Assembly (NCBI GenBank): GCA_037975125.1
Contig: CM075857.1
Span: 86,314,699 to 86,378,698, forward strand
Direction: 5' to 3'
Length of the DNA stretch: 64,000 nucleotides
DNA from: Latrodectus hesperus
Lineage: Eukaryota > Arthropoda > Arachnida > Araneae > Theridiidae
This document shows, one piece after another, positions 41,321 through 51,956 of the stretch (its first letter is position 1; each line of letters begins with the position of its first letter). Made by a program: the position numbers and the translations under genes. The notes beneath the pieces were generated by a model. That model was given only the letters and a program-made list of their open reading frames with translations. It was not told the DNA's origin and made no database searches.

Positions 41321-43740
41321 AGAGGTAATATTAAATAAAAAAATCGAATGGATGCTGAATTTTATGTAAAGAGATAGCTAAATCTTATTTTCATAGAGGA
41401 GGAGGCTTGAAAAAGAAAACGTGAGAACATAAAATATTATATTAATTTTGCCCATCTTTAAACTGAATTACAATTGATGGAAATATATATTTTCTGAATC
41501 TTTAAAAATTTGTGAAAGGGAAATAAGGATATACTTAGAAAGATGGGAAAAAACTTATGTGGTTGTGAAACATCTCCATATATTTGTTTACATTATAATA
41601 GTTTTTAGCAATTACTTTTAACTATTCATTGTGAAAGTAATTTTTTTTATCTTTTATATATAAAAATTATTTTTACGCATTGATCAGTAAGGATTAAATT
41701 TTACCAAAACGATAAACTTAGAGATATTAGAGAAGGATGAAAGAATAATAAAATGGGAACTATTCAGATAGAGTCATAAACTGGTTGTCATTCAAGTTAT
41801 ATTTTTGATGATTTTCTTTTTTGTTCCTTGCAGAAGAGTTACACGCATTTTTAAAAATGCTCACACAAAATTCAAAATAGTTCAAAAGTATGTGTTTTTT
41901 AAAGTTAATGGTGTATTAAAAAAAGTTCCAAATATCAGCGCGATAAGTATATAGCAGTGCGTGATGTATTATGGAATGCCATATTCCTCGATGATTACAA
42001 ATCGAGTTACATGAATCTGATCATTATTAAATTGATCTGTATAAGATCCAAAAATTTCTGTTTTCGTATTTAGTAACATTTTGATAATTTGTTTTTGTAA
42101 TTTAGAGAAATTTTAACGGTCTTGTTTACGATTGTTCATAAAGGATAAATGAAATTATATAGAGACATTACAGTATATCAATTATATAGATTAACAACGC
42201 AAACATTTCTTTTCTCATTTGCGTGACAAATTTATGGTTATATATTATGGTAATACGTTTGTGCTTATATTATTTATATTTTTCCTTTTATGTTATAAAG
42301 GTTAGAAATGGATTTTGCTAAAGCATATTTTTCAACCATCAAAATTAATGATTTTCCATTAATCTATTTAAAACGAAATTTGAATGTCCTTGAGAAAAAT
42401 TAATTAAAATGTAAAGTAATTAAAAAACTAACTTTGGTTGAAAAGTGAAGCTGTTATTAAACATCCAGGGAAATCGATTGCAAAATTATACAATGAAATG
42501 CAGAAACAGCAATTAAAGTTTTCAAATTCTACATAATATTTACATGAAAACAATTCTAAGATTAATCAAAATTGATTTTTTTGATTAATTATTATTTATT
42601 TATTTTATTTACCTTGAAAAATTAAAAAAAAATAATTTTTTAAACTTTTACTTCACAAAAATAAATTAAAATTCTATAAAAATGCTTATAAAAATATATC
42701 CATTATTTATTTTTAAATGTATATCATATTTTCACATTTAATTTAATTTGATTTAGTCTTCACACCTTAATTTTTTAAACAAGCATTATGATATAATTAA
42801 ATATATATTTTTTATAAATTTCACAAAAGAATATGAAAACAAGATTTCGTATAGGAATTTTAATCCCTAAAAAATCTTTCTTTGAAAACAATTTAAAATA
42901 GAAGCAACATTATAATAGATTTTACTCTAAGAATTTCAAGAATTTGTTATTTTACCTTGCGAAAATATATTGGGAAAAAATTTATCTTCTCGTTCGAAGA
43001 AGATTTGGGCAATCTATTATTCTTACGACGTGCTGGTTTAAAAAAAAAAGTTTTTATTAGTTTTAGAAAACTAAAGTGCGAATAAATGTAAATAGGATAT
43101 ATCCGATAGGTTATTTTCTTTTGTTTTCTTCAAATTATAATCAGATGTTTATTTTTATTATAGAAATGAAATGAAATTTGACTTGATGATTATTTATGAA
43201 ATATTGCAAATTATTACATAAACTACGAATAGAGAGAACAATTCAAATAATCAAATACTATAACACTAAAAGTTTAAATTTCAATTAAAAAATCGTTAAA
43301 TGCTGTAATTTAAAATTTAAACAAGATTAAGCATATGATCATTAAAATATTGTTCATTAAAATGAAGATTAATATAGATTTAAAGTAATAAATATTTGGG
43401 CAATATTATTTACATTGTAACGCATTTCAATATTGTATTGTTGGCGCCTTGACTTTGCATGTACTTCTCTGGAAATCTCAGTGCTTGTACTTTCTCCAAG
43501 CCAATTCTGAAAGCTTTTAAGCAATTTTAATTTCTATAAATTACTATAATTGAGTTATAGTATGGCAACACTTTCCCATTAGACTGTGAAATGTATATGC
43601 AATAAAATAAATTGTAGCTGTGCATTTTACTTAATGCCTTTAATTGCATTTTTACTTTATTAATCAGCTTATAAAATTTACAAAACTCTGATTTATATTT
43701 GTTTTTTGTGATATGATCTAAACTTCCATCTAGAATCTTA
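41321..43740. other. AT-rich non-coding stretch
   Basis: No supported gene or clear repeat. Composition becomes very AT-rich from 42550 to 42850. Confidence 0.55.
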
Positions 43741-44098
43741 TTCCATTGTAATGGACGACGTGCTAGTAGCTCAATGGCGCACGATTGCTTCCAGTTTAAG
43801 CTCAGCAAAGCTGAAGCTTCACCGTCCTCAGGTAGTGAATTTTCCGAAGGGTGACCACATTAGGGTTGCTGGATTGCTGAAGCTCTATGGTTAAGATCGT
43901 GTTCATGTTAATATGTGACGTCTAAATTCCTTCCGCTGGTGTGGCATAGATGTGGAGAAGAGGGAGCCAGCTTGGGTGTGATGTCATCACCTGATCGTGG
44001 TTGAAAATTACGAGGAGCTAGGAGATAGGCGAATATTAAAAACCTTTTAACTTTAAGGTATATTCCGGGGGTCACATGCATCACTATGTATGTATGTA
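43741..44098 (+). mobile_element. SINE-like repeat, family C, longest copy
   Basis: A tRNA-like head (GTAGCTCAATGGCGCACG near 43767, resembling an A box) is followed by a GC-mixed body. The 3' end CTGATCGTGGTTGAAAATTA, GGAGATAGGCGAATATTAA, TTAACTTTAAGGTATATTCC, ATGTATGTATGTAA is shared with the copies at 35110 and 58040. The tail is a (TATG)n simple repeat. No target-site duplication was found. The B box is weak, so a pol III origin is inferred. Confidence 0.6.
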
Positions 44099-44814
44099 AG
44101 CGAATGTGCTATATAAACTGTCATGCAACAATGAAAGGGAAACAAATAAGGCATTAGTACGTTTTTTTAGCCACCACTCTCACCTTATCTCTCAACAATC
44201 GAAAATGCTTAAGAATGTGAGTGGATGTCGTTTGCATTGTTGGTTAAGATTTTGTACATTTGCTGTTTTTCAGATTCTGTTAGAATTCAAGTTTTAATTC
44301 CAGAAAATTTTGGATTGATTTACCACATTTAATAAAAATGAATTTTTTTGTAAGTAAATGAATGTATTGAAATTGTTGAATATTATTCAAAATATAGTCT
44401 TTATAAAACAGTCATGGATTCGATTCTGTCAAATTAGGCCAAAATAGTTTTAAAACATAAAATTCTTAAGCAAAGATCGGCAAGCCTTTTCTTATGATAA
44501 ACTGCATCGAGCTTTATTAGTGGCTGTTAAATTAAAGCTATACTGAGTTTTGAAAATAATTATATAATTAACATTAGATACCACAATTAATGAGGGAGAT
44601 GGCGGGATATATAAGAATTAACTGTGTAATTGACATGAAACACTTTCTTCAGTTTAGAATTACTATTTAAAAACTAAAGAATAAGCTACACCGATCATAA
44701 ATCTTATTGCTCATGTTTAAAACTGACCAAAGATTGAAGGAGTTTTTATCAAATTATAAATATAAAAAATTCAGATTATTTATGAAAAATTATAAAAATA
44801 CTACAAGAACTCCC
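44099..44814. other. AT-rich non-coding stretch
   Basis: Nothing specific seen. Confidence 0.5.
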
Positions 44815-44862
44815 AAATATTAAAAAATTAAAAATTAAAAAATTAAAAATTAAAAAATTTTT
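44815..44862. repeat. (ATTAAAAA)n minisatellite
   Basis: AAAAATT/AAAATTA words repeat about five times with a 7-8 bp period. Confidence 0.85.
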
Positions 44863-44899
44863 ATTAAAAAAATTATAATACTTTAAGAATTCTCCATTC

Positions 44900-45640
44900 A
44901 CCAAAATTAGAGGTATATATTGTAGAGTATACAGCCTGGGGTACGGCTGAGACAAAGGGTAAGCTGGGCCAATCAACGAATCAAGCTCACTTAATTGCAG
45001 GATCTGGATTAAATTTTTATTCACAATCTATAAATAGCTCCGATGAATATCTACAATAACGTATGAATAGTTGTGATGAATCAGGTTCGACGTAGATTGT
45101 CCACGAAAATCTTCTATCAACTTGCTGGGTGCAGGAGGGATTGAATTTTACGATTTTAGGATCGTTCGCTTCAATCACCGGACATTTGGCGATGACTCGC
45201 TTTTGGGCTACTCGGAGTTTTCTCTGCAACAGACGCTCAGGGACGCATGGACACTCCCCCGGAGACATCCCAAGACTAGGAGCTAAGGCGGAAACTTCAG
45301 ACAGAACCCCCAGCCTCTGGTGGCTCCTCTCTCTAAATATCCTTCTACCTCCCCCGTCATCAGAAACTCCAGAAATTTCTCGAACATTCCTCGTACGTCA
45401 CTTCTGAACCACATGCTTACGGTCAAATAGGCGATTCTCAAATATACTTCTACCTCCCCCGTCACCAGAAACTCCAGAAATTTCTCGAACATTCCTCGTA
45501 CGTCACTTCTGAACCACATGCTTACGGTCAAGTAGGCGATTCCCAAACATGTGTGATAGTTAGAAAAGGGCTGCACTGCAGAGTCATTAAAAACTCATTA
45601 AGGGGTCACACGACAGGTGGTTCCGGTTTCCTGCAGATGA
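44900..45640 (-). mobile_element. LTR-like block (probable solo LTR), minus orientation
   Basis: The block is GC-raised and non-coding. Read on the minus strand, it runs from about TGTCGTGTGACCCC (near 45617) through a doubled 105-bp unit with enhancer-like words, to a TATA-like GATATTTAGAGAGAGGAGCC. Later come CTATTTATAG and a polyadenylation-type AATAAAA. This order, U3 with repeated units, core promoter, then polyA signal, is what an LTR shows. I found no flanking coding region, no second LTR and no clear target-site duplication, so the class (a Gypsy-type LTR is possible) and the exact limits are uncertain. Open frames on both strands here are spurious. Confidence 0.4.
45335..45546. repeat. 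Tandem duplication, two units of about 105 bp
   Basis: Unit 1 (45335-45439) and unit 2 (45440-45546) are nearly identical. Both contain CTTCTACCTCCCCCGTCA, AGAAACTCCAGAAATTTCTC, GTACGTCACTTCTGAACCAC and GGCGATTC. Each has a TTCTCGAACATTCC word resembling heat-shock-element half sites and a TACGTCA word resembling a CRE half site. Confidence 0.95.
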
Positions 45641-46943
45641 ATCGTATTTCCCGTGAAGGAATTAATGCCCCTTCTTGAGTTATTTTCTTCAGTTCCCACG
45701 GTATCGCAAACCACTTCTCATGATTCTAAAGCCAGCCACACAGGATAGGATTTTTCGTTTGGATTTGTTGAAGGGAGTAGAAAGTAATTAAGCACACACT
45801 TCCCTCGAATTCTGCTGACCACAGTAGGGGAGGCACATCTGGAGTGGGAAGTTATTTTTAAGGGTGTCATTTTTCAACATTTATTGCTTTTGGCTTAAAA
45901 TGTGTGCCTTGTAAATGGAAATCGAAAATCGCTAAAAATTTCAATCATTTAAAAGAGTTTTTCTGTTACTTTCATTACTTGACGTATTTATGTGTCTTTT
46001 TGGAAAATCAATCTCTTTTGACAGAGTAAATGTCCATCGGACGCTGGGAAACTCTTGGGGTTAGGGAGTCAATAATGAAGACGTTATAATATGCATGAAT
46101 AATATAAAAATATTGTATTACATAAGGGCAACAGAGTCCATTGTAGTATTTACTAGATGTGCAGTTTATTTTTAAAATATTTTTTTGAAGATGATGTTTC
46201 ATCAGCACATGTCATAAACGATTAGCGACTAAAATTTTCAAAAATGAATGGATTTTGAGAAAAATATGTACCTGGTGTTCTTGTAAAGCTTCTATAGCAT
46301 TATATCGTCTCTTACGCCTGTATTTTTCCTAATAATTAGGTATTTTCTGCAAACAAAATATAATTCAATCAGAAATTCTCAATCAGATAAATATGATTTC
46401 ACTTTTATATTCATAATTTGTTTTTAATTTCAAGGAGGTTAAAAATTATTATCGAGTAAGATTGAAATATTTAGTGCATTAATTGCTCTATGTTTTGTGT
46501 TCCTTTCCTCAAGATATAAAACTACTACAACATAACAAAACTTATTAAAATTTTTTTATCTCAAATAAAAAAAAATTAAGACAATTCTACTGAAATATTA
46601 AAATAAGAAATGTTTTATTTGTAAGTGGTTAAAAAATTCTGCAGTCCCCCCCCTTATATTTGTCTTAAAATAGATTCTTATTTTTGGAAAATAGAAATAA
46701 AAATCAACTTAGTTATTGCGATTTATTTAATTTTTTTTTCAATAGTGTCAGTATTGCAGCTACGAGATCTAGGGTCTTTGGATAAAAAATCCTAGATTAG
46801 TTCTACATAAAAAAAAATATTTTTTTCAGTTGTAAGTAAAATCATGAGGAAAATCGAATTTTTCGATGAATTTAAAATAATTTCGGCCTCAGAAAATGCA
46901 AATCTTTATCATGCCAATTTCTAATTAACTCATAAATATGAAT
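45641..46943. other. Mixed then AT-rich non-coding stretch
   Basis: 45641-45860 keeps a raised GC content and may belong to the adjoining LTR element or another decayed repeat. After that the sequence is AT-rich with no feature. Confidence 0.45.
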
Positions 46944-46954
46944 CAAAGAGAGAA

Positions 46955-47816
46955 TTTCGCCGCCCACCTTCTCTAGTGGTCAGCGTGCTTGACTGCGGAT
47001 AGGGAGGACCTGGTTTCGAATCCCGGTTCGGACATGTATGTGTGTGTGTATGTGCTTTCTCTCTCTCCTGTCTTTATCCTTTCCTTGATTGAATGGGTTG
47101 TGAATGGTTGCCTACAATATAAACCATAGGTTCCCAAAGTGGTCCAGGTGGGCCCCCAGTGGTCCATAGGAGACCACACGAGGGTCCATCTAGATGTGAA
47201 AAGAAAACAGGGGTTCACAAGTTGTAAGTGGGGGTCCACGAAAAATTTTTTATTTTTCATAATAAAGAACAAAAATTTTGGCTCAGATTTACCTATCAAT
47301 TTAGGCAGGTAGCATCATTCACTAGATAAGTACTCAAAAATATGCGAGATTCAGTTCAAACACAGAATTAAATAGAACAATAGATAATAGTACAAGAGTG
47401 TGCACTACATGTCGAGACTTGCAAAGTGCCATCTCATTAAAAGTATGACTATCTCTTTTATTGTTGATTTACATTTCAGAGTTCATTGTTGATTGTTTGT
47501 AATAATGTTTATAATTTTGTATAACCACAAGTATTATTTTAATAATAAGACAAGAAAATGTGGTGTTTTTTCATAACACCCCCAATTTAGGGTGATATTT
47601 TTAGGAGTTTTGGGAATACAGTAGAAATGCTGCAGCAGAGGGTCTACGGAAAATAGTAAAACTTTGAAAGTGGTCCACGAGAAAAAAAGTTTGGGAACCC
47701 ATGATATAAACGGATACCTATGGCATTTATACACTGAGGAAATCGGACTCCACACCAAATAATGGTTCAGTTGGAAAAGTGGAGCAGCGCACCTCATATT
47801 TTAGCAAAGATAACAA
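46955..47816 (+). mobile_element. tRNA-derived SINE, family A, interrupted by a hAT-type element
   Basis: The SINE head has an A-box-like TAGTGGTCAGCG (46974-46985) and a B box GTTTCGAATCC (47013-47023), then CGGTTCGGACATGTATG as in the copy at 40051. The SINE is split at 47124/47712 by a 579-bp DNA transposon. Joining the two sides conceptually gives AATATAAACGG, which matches CCTATAAACGG at the same place in the intact SINE, so the empty site is visible. Duplications CAAAGAGAGAA at 46944-46954 and 47817-47827 bracket the SINE. It is therefore older than the hAT insertion. Confidence 0.88.
47125..47703 (+). mobile_element. Non-autonomous hAT-type DNA transposon, copy 1
   Basis: Terminal inverted repeats CATAGGTTCCCAAAG (left) and CATGGGTTCCCAAAC (right, inverted) resemble hAT-superfamily ends. 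Exact 8-bp duplications ATATAAAC at 47117-47124 and 47704-47711 have the length diagnostic of hAT elements. The 579-bp interior has no transposase frame. The minus-strand frame 47534-47797 runs across the right end and is spurious. GTGGTCCA and GGTCCAT/CCACGA words recur near both ends, typical of subterminal repeats bound by a transposase. Confidence 0.92.
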
Positions 47817-47827
47817 CAAAGAGAGAA

Positions 47828-48989
47828 AAATCCATCCATCATCAAATGTTTTACCTGCAAATTTTTAAGCATGGCAAATCTATCAAAAAATATATGCGTG
47901 TTTGTCTGCGGTTTCATCTCTGTTTAATAATAATAATAATAAAAACTTTCGAATTCAATTTTTCAAATTTGTTGCATATATGCATGATTTTGTTTTGTAT
48001 TTTCAACGATAAATATGAAACATTGTCAGGTTATTATTTCAAATACTCATTCAATATTTCATCTGCTAAGTTCAGAATTCTAGCAATTGATGGAAATTTT
48101 CCCAGGGATTTTCATGCTTCTCTCAGATCAAACGCCATTTAAAGAAAGACTTTTTTCTCGAAAAAAAAAAATTAATATTTTTAAGATATATAAATTTCAC
48201 TTGTAAAACGTTCACAGTTTCAATAAAATAATATCTATTACGACTCAATCACGCCCCTATATTACACTCTATAAATTAGTGTTACAGGTAAACAAAAATA
48301 TGAATATTTTTTTCTATATTCTGAAGAAATATTTCCATCGATTGAAGATAGAAATGAAGATGTTTTAGAACTAAGAGCCCCAAATGCTGATTGCTTCATT
48401 TAGCGACAAATTTCTTGACAAAAACTACACAGTTTTTGTAATAAATTTCAGTTTGATATTTGGAGTAAATGAGCCGCTGACATTCTAACAGTAAATGAAA
48501 AGCTTTGAAGCCCATATATTTTTAGTATTTGATTTTTTTCCAAAAATATTATATTTCTTTGCCATTTAACTTAAGTTTGTCGAAATTTGAAATGACACAT
48601 TTTAGAAATTACGATGCCGTTTTCGTATTTTTGAAATAGTATCAAAAAAAAAGTAGTGTTTTTTTCTACTCTAACATGCATTTCAATTTCCGCGATTCAG
48701 ATAAATGACTTTTTTTATTACTTTATTATTTAAAAAATAGTATTTTCTTTACACTGATGTTTGTGAAATTTCTTTTAAGTTAAAATAATTTAAAAGCATT
48801 TGTTGTATCCTCTAGCTCATTGTGGACAATCAAAAACTTCAGATTGCTTCAAATTACCGCAGAAACAATAGTGTGGTAATCTGAGCTAATGCTGGTAAGA
48901 AAAAAATTCTAATTATAAATTTAAAAATTTGAACAAATGGAAGTAAATTGAACGATATTTTTAGTCTGAATGGATAATTGTTTAAAATT
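47828..48989. other. AT-rich non-coding stretch
   Basis: Nothing specific. The + strand 126-codon frame 47762-48142 starts inside the SINE and is not a gene. Confidence 0.5.
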
Positions 48990-49255
48990 GAAGAATAACT
49001 CTTTTGGTAGGTAGTGAGTTCGAATGACGGCAGACCGAAGATCAGTGGTGCTCACTAATGGCGGCTGGTGCGCGTTAAAAGTGGGTATGGTCGCAATGCC
49101 TTCCAAGTGAAATGATACCTCTGGGTTATTAGGCCAAGTATTGGGGGTCCTTTACTTGGTCCCTGCTTCAAAATCACGAAGACTCCACCCGGCTGCTTCT
49201 ATCTAACTGGTAGAGCACAACTCAGGGAAGCATGCTGGTGCAACAACAGCAAAAC
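48990..49255 (+). repeat. SINE-like repeat, unclassified
   Basis: A GC-mixed block with a B-box-like GAGTTCGAATGAC near 49017. Its body reads GGCGGCTGGTGCGCG, TCGCAATGCCTTCC, CCCGGCTGCTTC, GGTAGAGCACAACTCAGGG, and it ends in a CAACAACAGCAAAA tail. The tail resembles the ACAACAACAAAA end of the LINE at 49559-50906, as expected if that LINE type mobilised it. No clean target-site duplication was found. Confidence 0.45.
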
Positions 49256-49545
49256 TCATAAAAGAACTGATAAAAATCGATCAAAATTTTAAAGTGTGCT
49301 GTGATAAGATATAAAATGATATGTAGATAATTTTTGATTGTGTACAACACTATCGGCAAATATAATATTAAATTCAGGAAAAAATAATTAGCAAAATGAA
49401 AATTATGAAAATTCAAACTTCATTAATATCTAGAATGTTATCACAGTCCTACATATATCTCGAATCTGAAATAGAATCTCTTGTAAATTCTTACCGAATT
49501 CTATCAAATTGACCTAAACTTGCTTTTTTACGCAACTATGTTTTA
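49256..49545. other. AT-rich spacer
   Basis: Nothing specific seen. Confidence 0.5.
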
Positions 49546-49558
49546 AAAAGTATTCGAA

Positions 49559-50906
49559 CATCTCTGGCAGAGATTGGGGCGCTGATGCCAAAACGCTCAG
49601 GTCAACATATATTGCGCTTGTCAGGCCTATCCTTGAGTTTGGGTTCCTAGTATACTTCTGCGTCTCGACATCTAACCTTCTCCAATTGGAGAGAGTGCAA
49701 TTGAGTGCGACTCACATTATAACCGGCCTGAGAAACAGCTGCCCAAACGATATTGTACTTTACGAGGCTAATCTTCCTCCTCTTAGTCTTGTTAGAAGCT
49801 CGAACCTGGTGAAATACTTCAACAAATTAAGAAGCTATGGAAATTAGAACCGTACATCTGCATATCTGCCTAACTGCAGTAACAACCAGAGACTCAAAAA
49901 GGATAGCCCATTTAGACTGGCCGATAAACTGGAGATTATTTCCCAATCGGAGGAGTACTCATCTCTAACACCCTGTGTTAGCCCGACTGAGGGATTACTC
50001 GGAGTTCACTTCCACTCTGAACTTCCGTCCCACACAAACAAAAACTCTGATGTCCCTGAATTTTTACGACAACTGGCTCTTGAGGTCATAAATAGTGTCC
50101 CGAGTGATGCTACTCTTATATATACAGATGGTAGTAAAGACGAGTCAAATCACACTGGGAGTGGCATCGATATTGTGAACCCTGCGGTACGGATATCTCG
50201 ACGCAACCCAGATAACTGCTCGGTCTTAAGGAGCGAATTAATTGCTATTAAGGAGGGTTTAAACACCATTCTCCACTCCACAGACTCTAATGACATTTGA
50301 ATTTTTTCAGATAGCCGCAGCTCAATCCAGCATCTACAGGACTGGAGGCGTGTAAATGACCTTGTAAGCATCCAAATTTTCAATATGCTTAAAATTCTTT
50401 CAAAGCGCAGGGAGGTCCACCTCCAGTGAATCCCCTCCCAAGTCAACATTCCTGGAAATGAAGCTGCGGATACCTTAGCAAAAAGAGGATGCTCTGCGAC
50501 GGCCACTACTGATTATGACCTAACTTTTGAAGAGATTTTCTCCGTGGCAAAAAATAGCGACCGGAAAGTCTGGCTTTCTCCTCCAGCCCATCCCTGGTAC
50601 TGTAGGTCAAAACCAGGAGGAGCATTACATTTTGAGGCTGGCAGACAGGACAAAACGGCTATCACAAGACTTTTCAGTAAGCACTGAAATGCATGTCCTT
50701 TGAATCCGGCCGTAAAGTCTTTCCAACGTGTCCCAAGTGCCATCTGCTGCCGGCTTCCCCGCAACATATTCTCGATTGCTTGGGGCTCACTTTAGAGGAT
50801 GTTCGCAACAGCCCTCTCCTGGTGCTTGACTTTGCTGGGGTGCATGGAATCATGGATTTGATCTAGCTGCCGCTAGATCCTGAAGGATTGGACACAACAC
50901 AACAAC
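49559..50906 (+). mobile_element. 5'-truncated LINE with RNase H domain (I/Jockey-type)
   Basis: A single + strand frame starts right at the truncation point (SGRDWGADAKTLRSTYIALV) in the C-terminal part of a reverse transcriptase. It runs on into an RNase H domain and then, after a frameshift near 50685, into a cysteine-histidine knuckle. The 3' end is ACAACACAACAACAAAA. Duplications AAAAGTATTCGAA at 49546-49558 and 50907-50919 are identical, so the copy is 1,348 bp and was truncated during insertion. The endonuclease, most of the reverse transcriptase and all of ORF1 are missing. An RNase H placed after the reverse transcriptase points to the I or related Jockey-type groups. The clade is inferred. 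The minus-strand frames at 50150-50506 and 50513-50767 are shadows. Confidence 0.92.
49563..50875 (+). pseudogene. LINE ORF2 C-terminus: RT thumb, RNase H, CCHC-like knuckle
   Basis: Domains in order are the RT C-terminus (YIALVRPILEFGF, then QLERVQLSATHIITGLR), then RNase H. RNase H has its first catalytic Asp in LIYTDGSKDE (about 50127), the Glu in LRSELIAI (about 50230), the second Asp in FSDSRSSIQ (about 50305) and the last Asp in IPGNEAADTLAKRG (about 50450). The His normally found in the IPSHV motif reads as Gln (IPSQV). After a frameshift comes CPKCHLLPASPQHILDC, a CX2CX8-9HX4C-type knuckle usual at the C-terminus of this group. In-frame stops are TAG 49845-49847, TGA 50298-50300 and TGA 50427-50429. 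The two TGA codons stand where Trp (TGG) is expected. Non-functional. Confidence 0.88.
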
Positions 50907-50919
50907 AAAAGTATTCGAA

Positions 50920-51700
50920 AACATAAATCGTAAAATATGAGCTGTTGTAAAATTTTTTGATTCAAACTTGAATTAAAATCGAAATAATTGAAATAAGGAA
51001 CAAAAGTTCTTTACAGTAAGACTTAACAGAAATAATGCTCTTATATGATTTAACAAGCAAAACATTTTGGTCTGAAAATTAAGAAACAAAAATTTACTTA
51101 TTTTTTCCTACAATTTACTATAGGGTACTTCAAAGACCATTTATTATTCTCCTAAATTTTCAATGGAATAAATAATCAGATGATCTTTGTGTTGTGTAAA
51201 AAGCTATTGTTTTATAAATTTCTAAGTAATTTCAATATTTTTCTAAATGAGACTAGTTTTATTCAAGTTCCGAATTATCGGTAAATTTTACTGCCATATT
51301 ATGTATGAACATTGACAACCGTTAATTTCTTGATATCATATCTTCTTTTGGATTGAAATGAAGGTTCTTTGATTGCAAACGATTTTATCTGGTCATAAAA
51401 TATCAATTCTGATTTATTGATTTCTATTCTTTACCGAATATTATATTATGTCTATATCTAAAATTTTTATAGCTTTTTCTAGAATAGTATTTTTTTATAA
51501 AATCAAACGACTTTTTATTCGATTTTGTATCGGAACATAACGCTCTTTTACATTTCATATTTTTCTATTAATAGATCTAATAATTGATTTATGGACTCTA
51601 AATGCTGATCAAAACCATTGAATCTTTCTGTTGTCAGGATTAAGTGATATTCTAATAAAAATAAAAATATATAAAAACTAGCTGAAGTAATTGAAAAATT
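50920..51700. other. AT-rich non-coding stretch
   Basis: Nothing specific seen. Confidence 0.5.
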
Positions 51701-51773
51701 TAAATATAGTGGTGTTTGTAAAAAGAAAGTCCTCGATATTATTTAAAAAAAAGAAAATGTTATTAGTCTTAAT

Positions 51774-51956
51774 CCATGGCCACCAAGTTCGCCAGACCTA
51801 ACTCCACGCGATTTCTGGTTATGAGGCTATTTAAAATATCTAATGTATCATGGAGGTATTGTGACGTTGAATGACTTAAAGAACTCCATAACATTTTATG
51901 CGCGAAGCCTCACAACTGATTATTTATGGCTTGTTGTTGAACACATTGTCCACTAG
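51774..51956 (+). pseudogene. DDE transposase C-terminal relic (Tc1/mariner superfamily)
   Basis: The + strand encodes PWPPSSPDLTPRDFWL, the block with the third catalytic acid. A TGA (51822-51824) then stands where Trp is usual, and GYLKYLMYHGGIVTLNDLKN and a final VVEHIVH follow before TAG 51954-51956. It is a different subfamily from the copies at 29.6 and 33.7 kb, judging by the residues after the SPDL block. No terminal repeats were found nearby, so only this piece survives. Confidence 0.75.

Noticed and set aside
45017..45576. Overlapping frames of 83-97 codons on both strands
   Set aside because: They lie in an LTR-like block. The repeated peptide in the minus-strand frame simply reflects the tandem 105-bp DNA duplication.
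47762..48142. 126-codon + strand frame, the longest in the window
   Set aside because: Starts inside a SINE and continues into AT-rich sequence. No domain, no splice or promoter context.
50150..50767. Two minus-strand open frames of 118 and 84 codons
   Set aside because: They are antisense to a clear + strand LINE RNase H and zinc-knuckle frame, so they are shadows.
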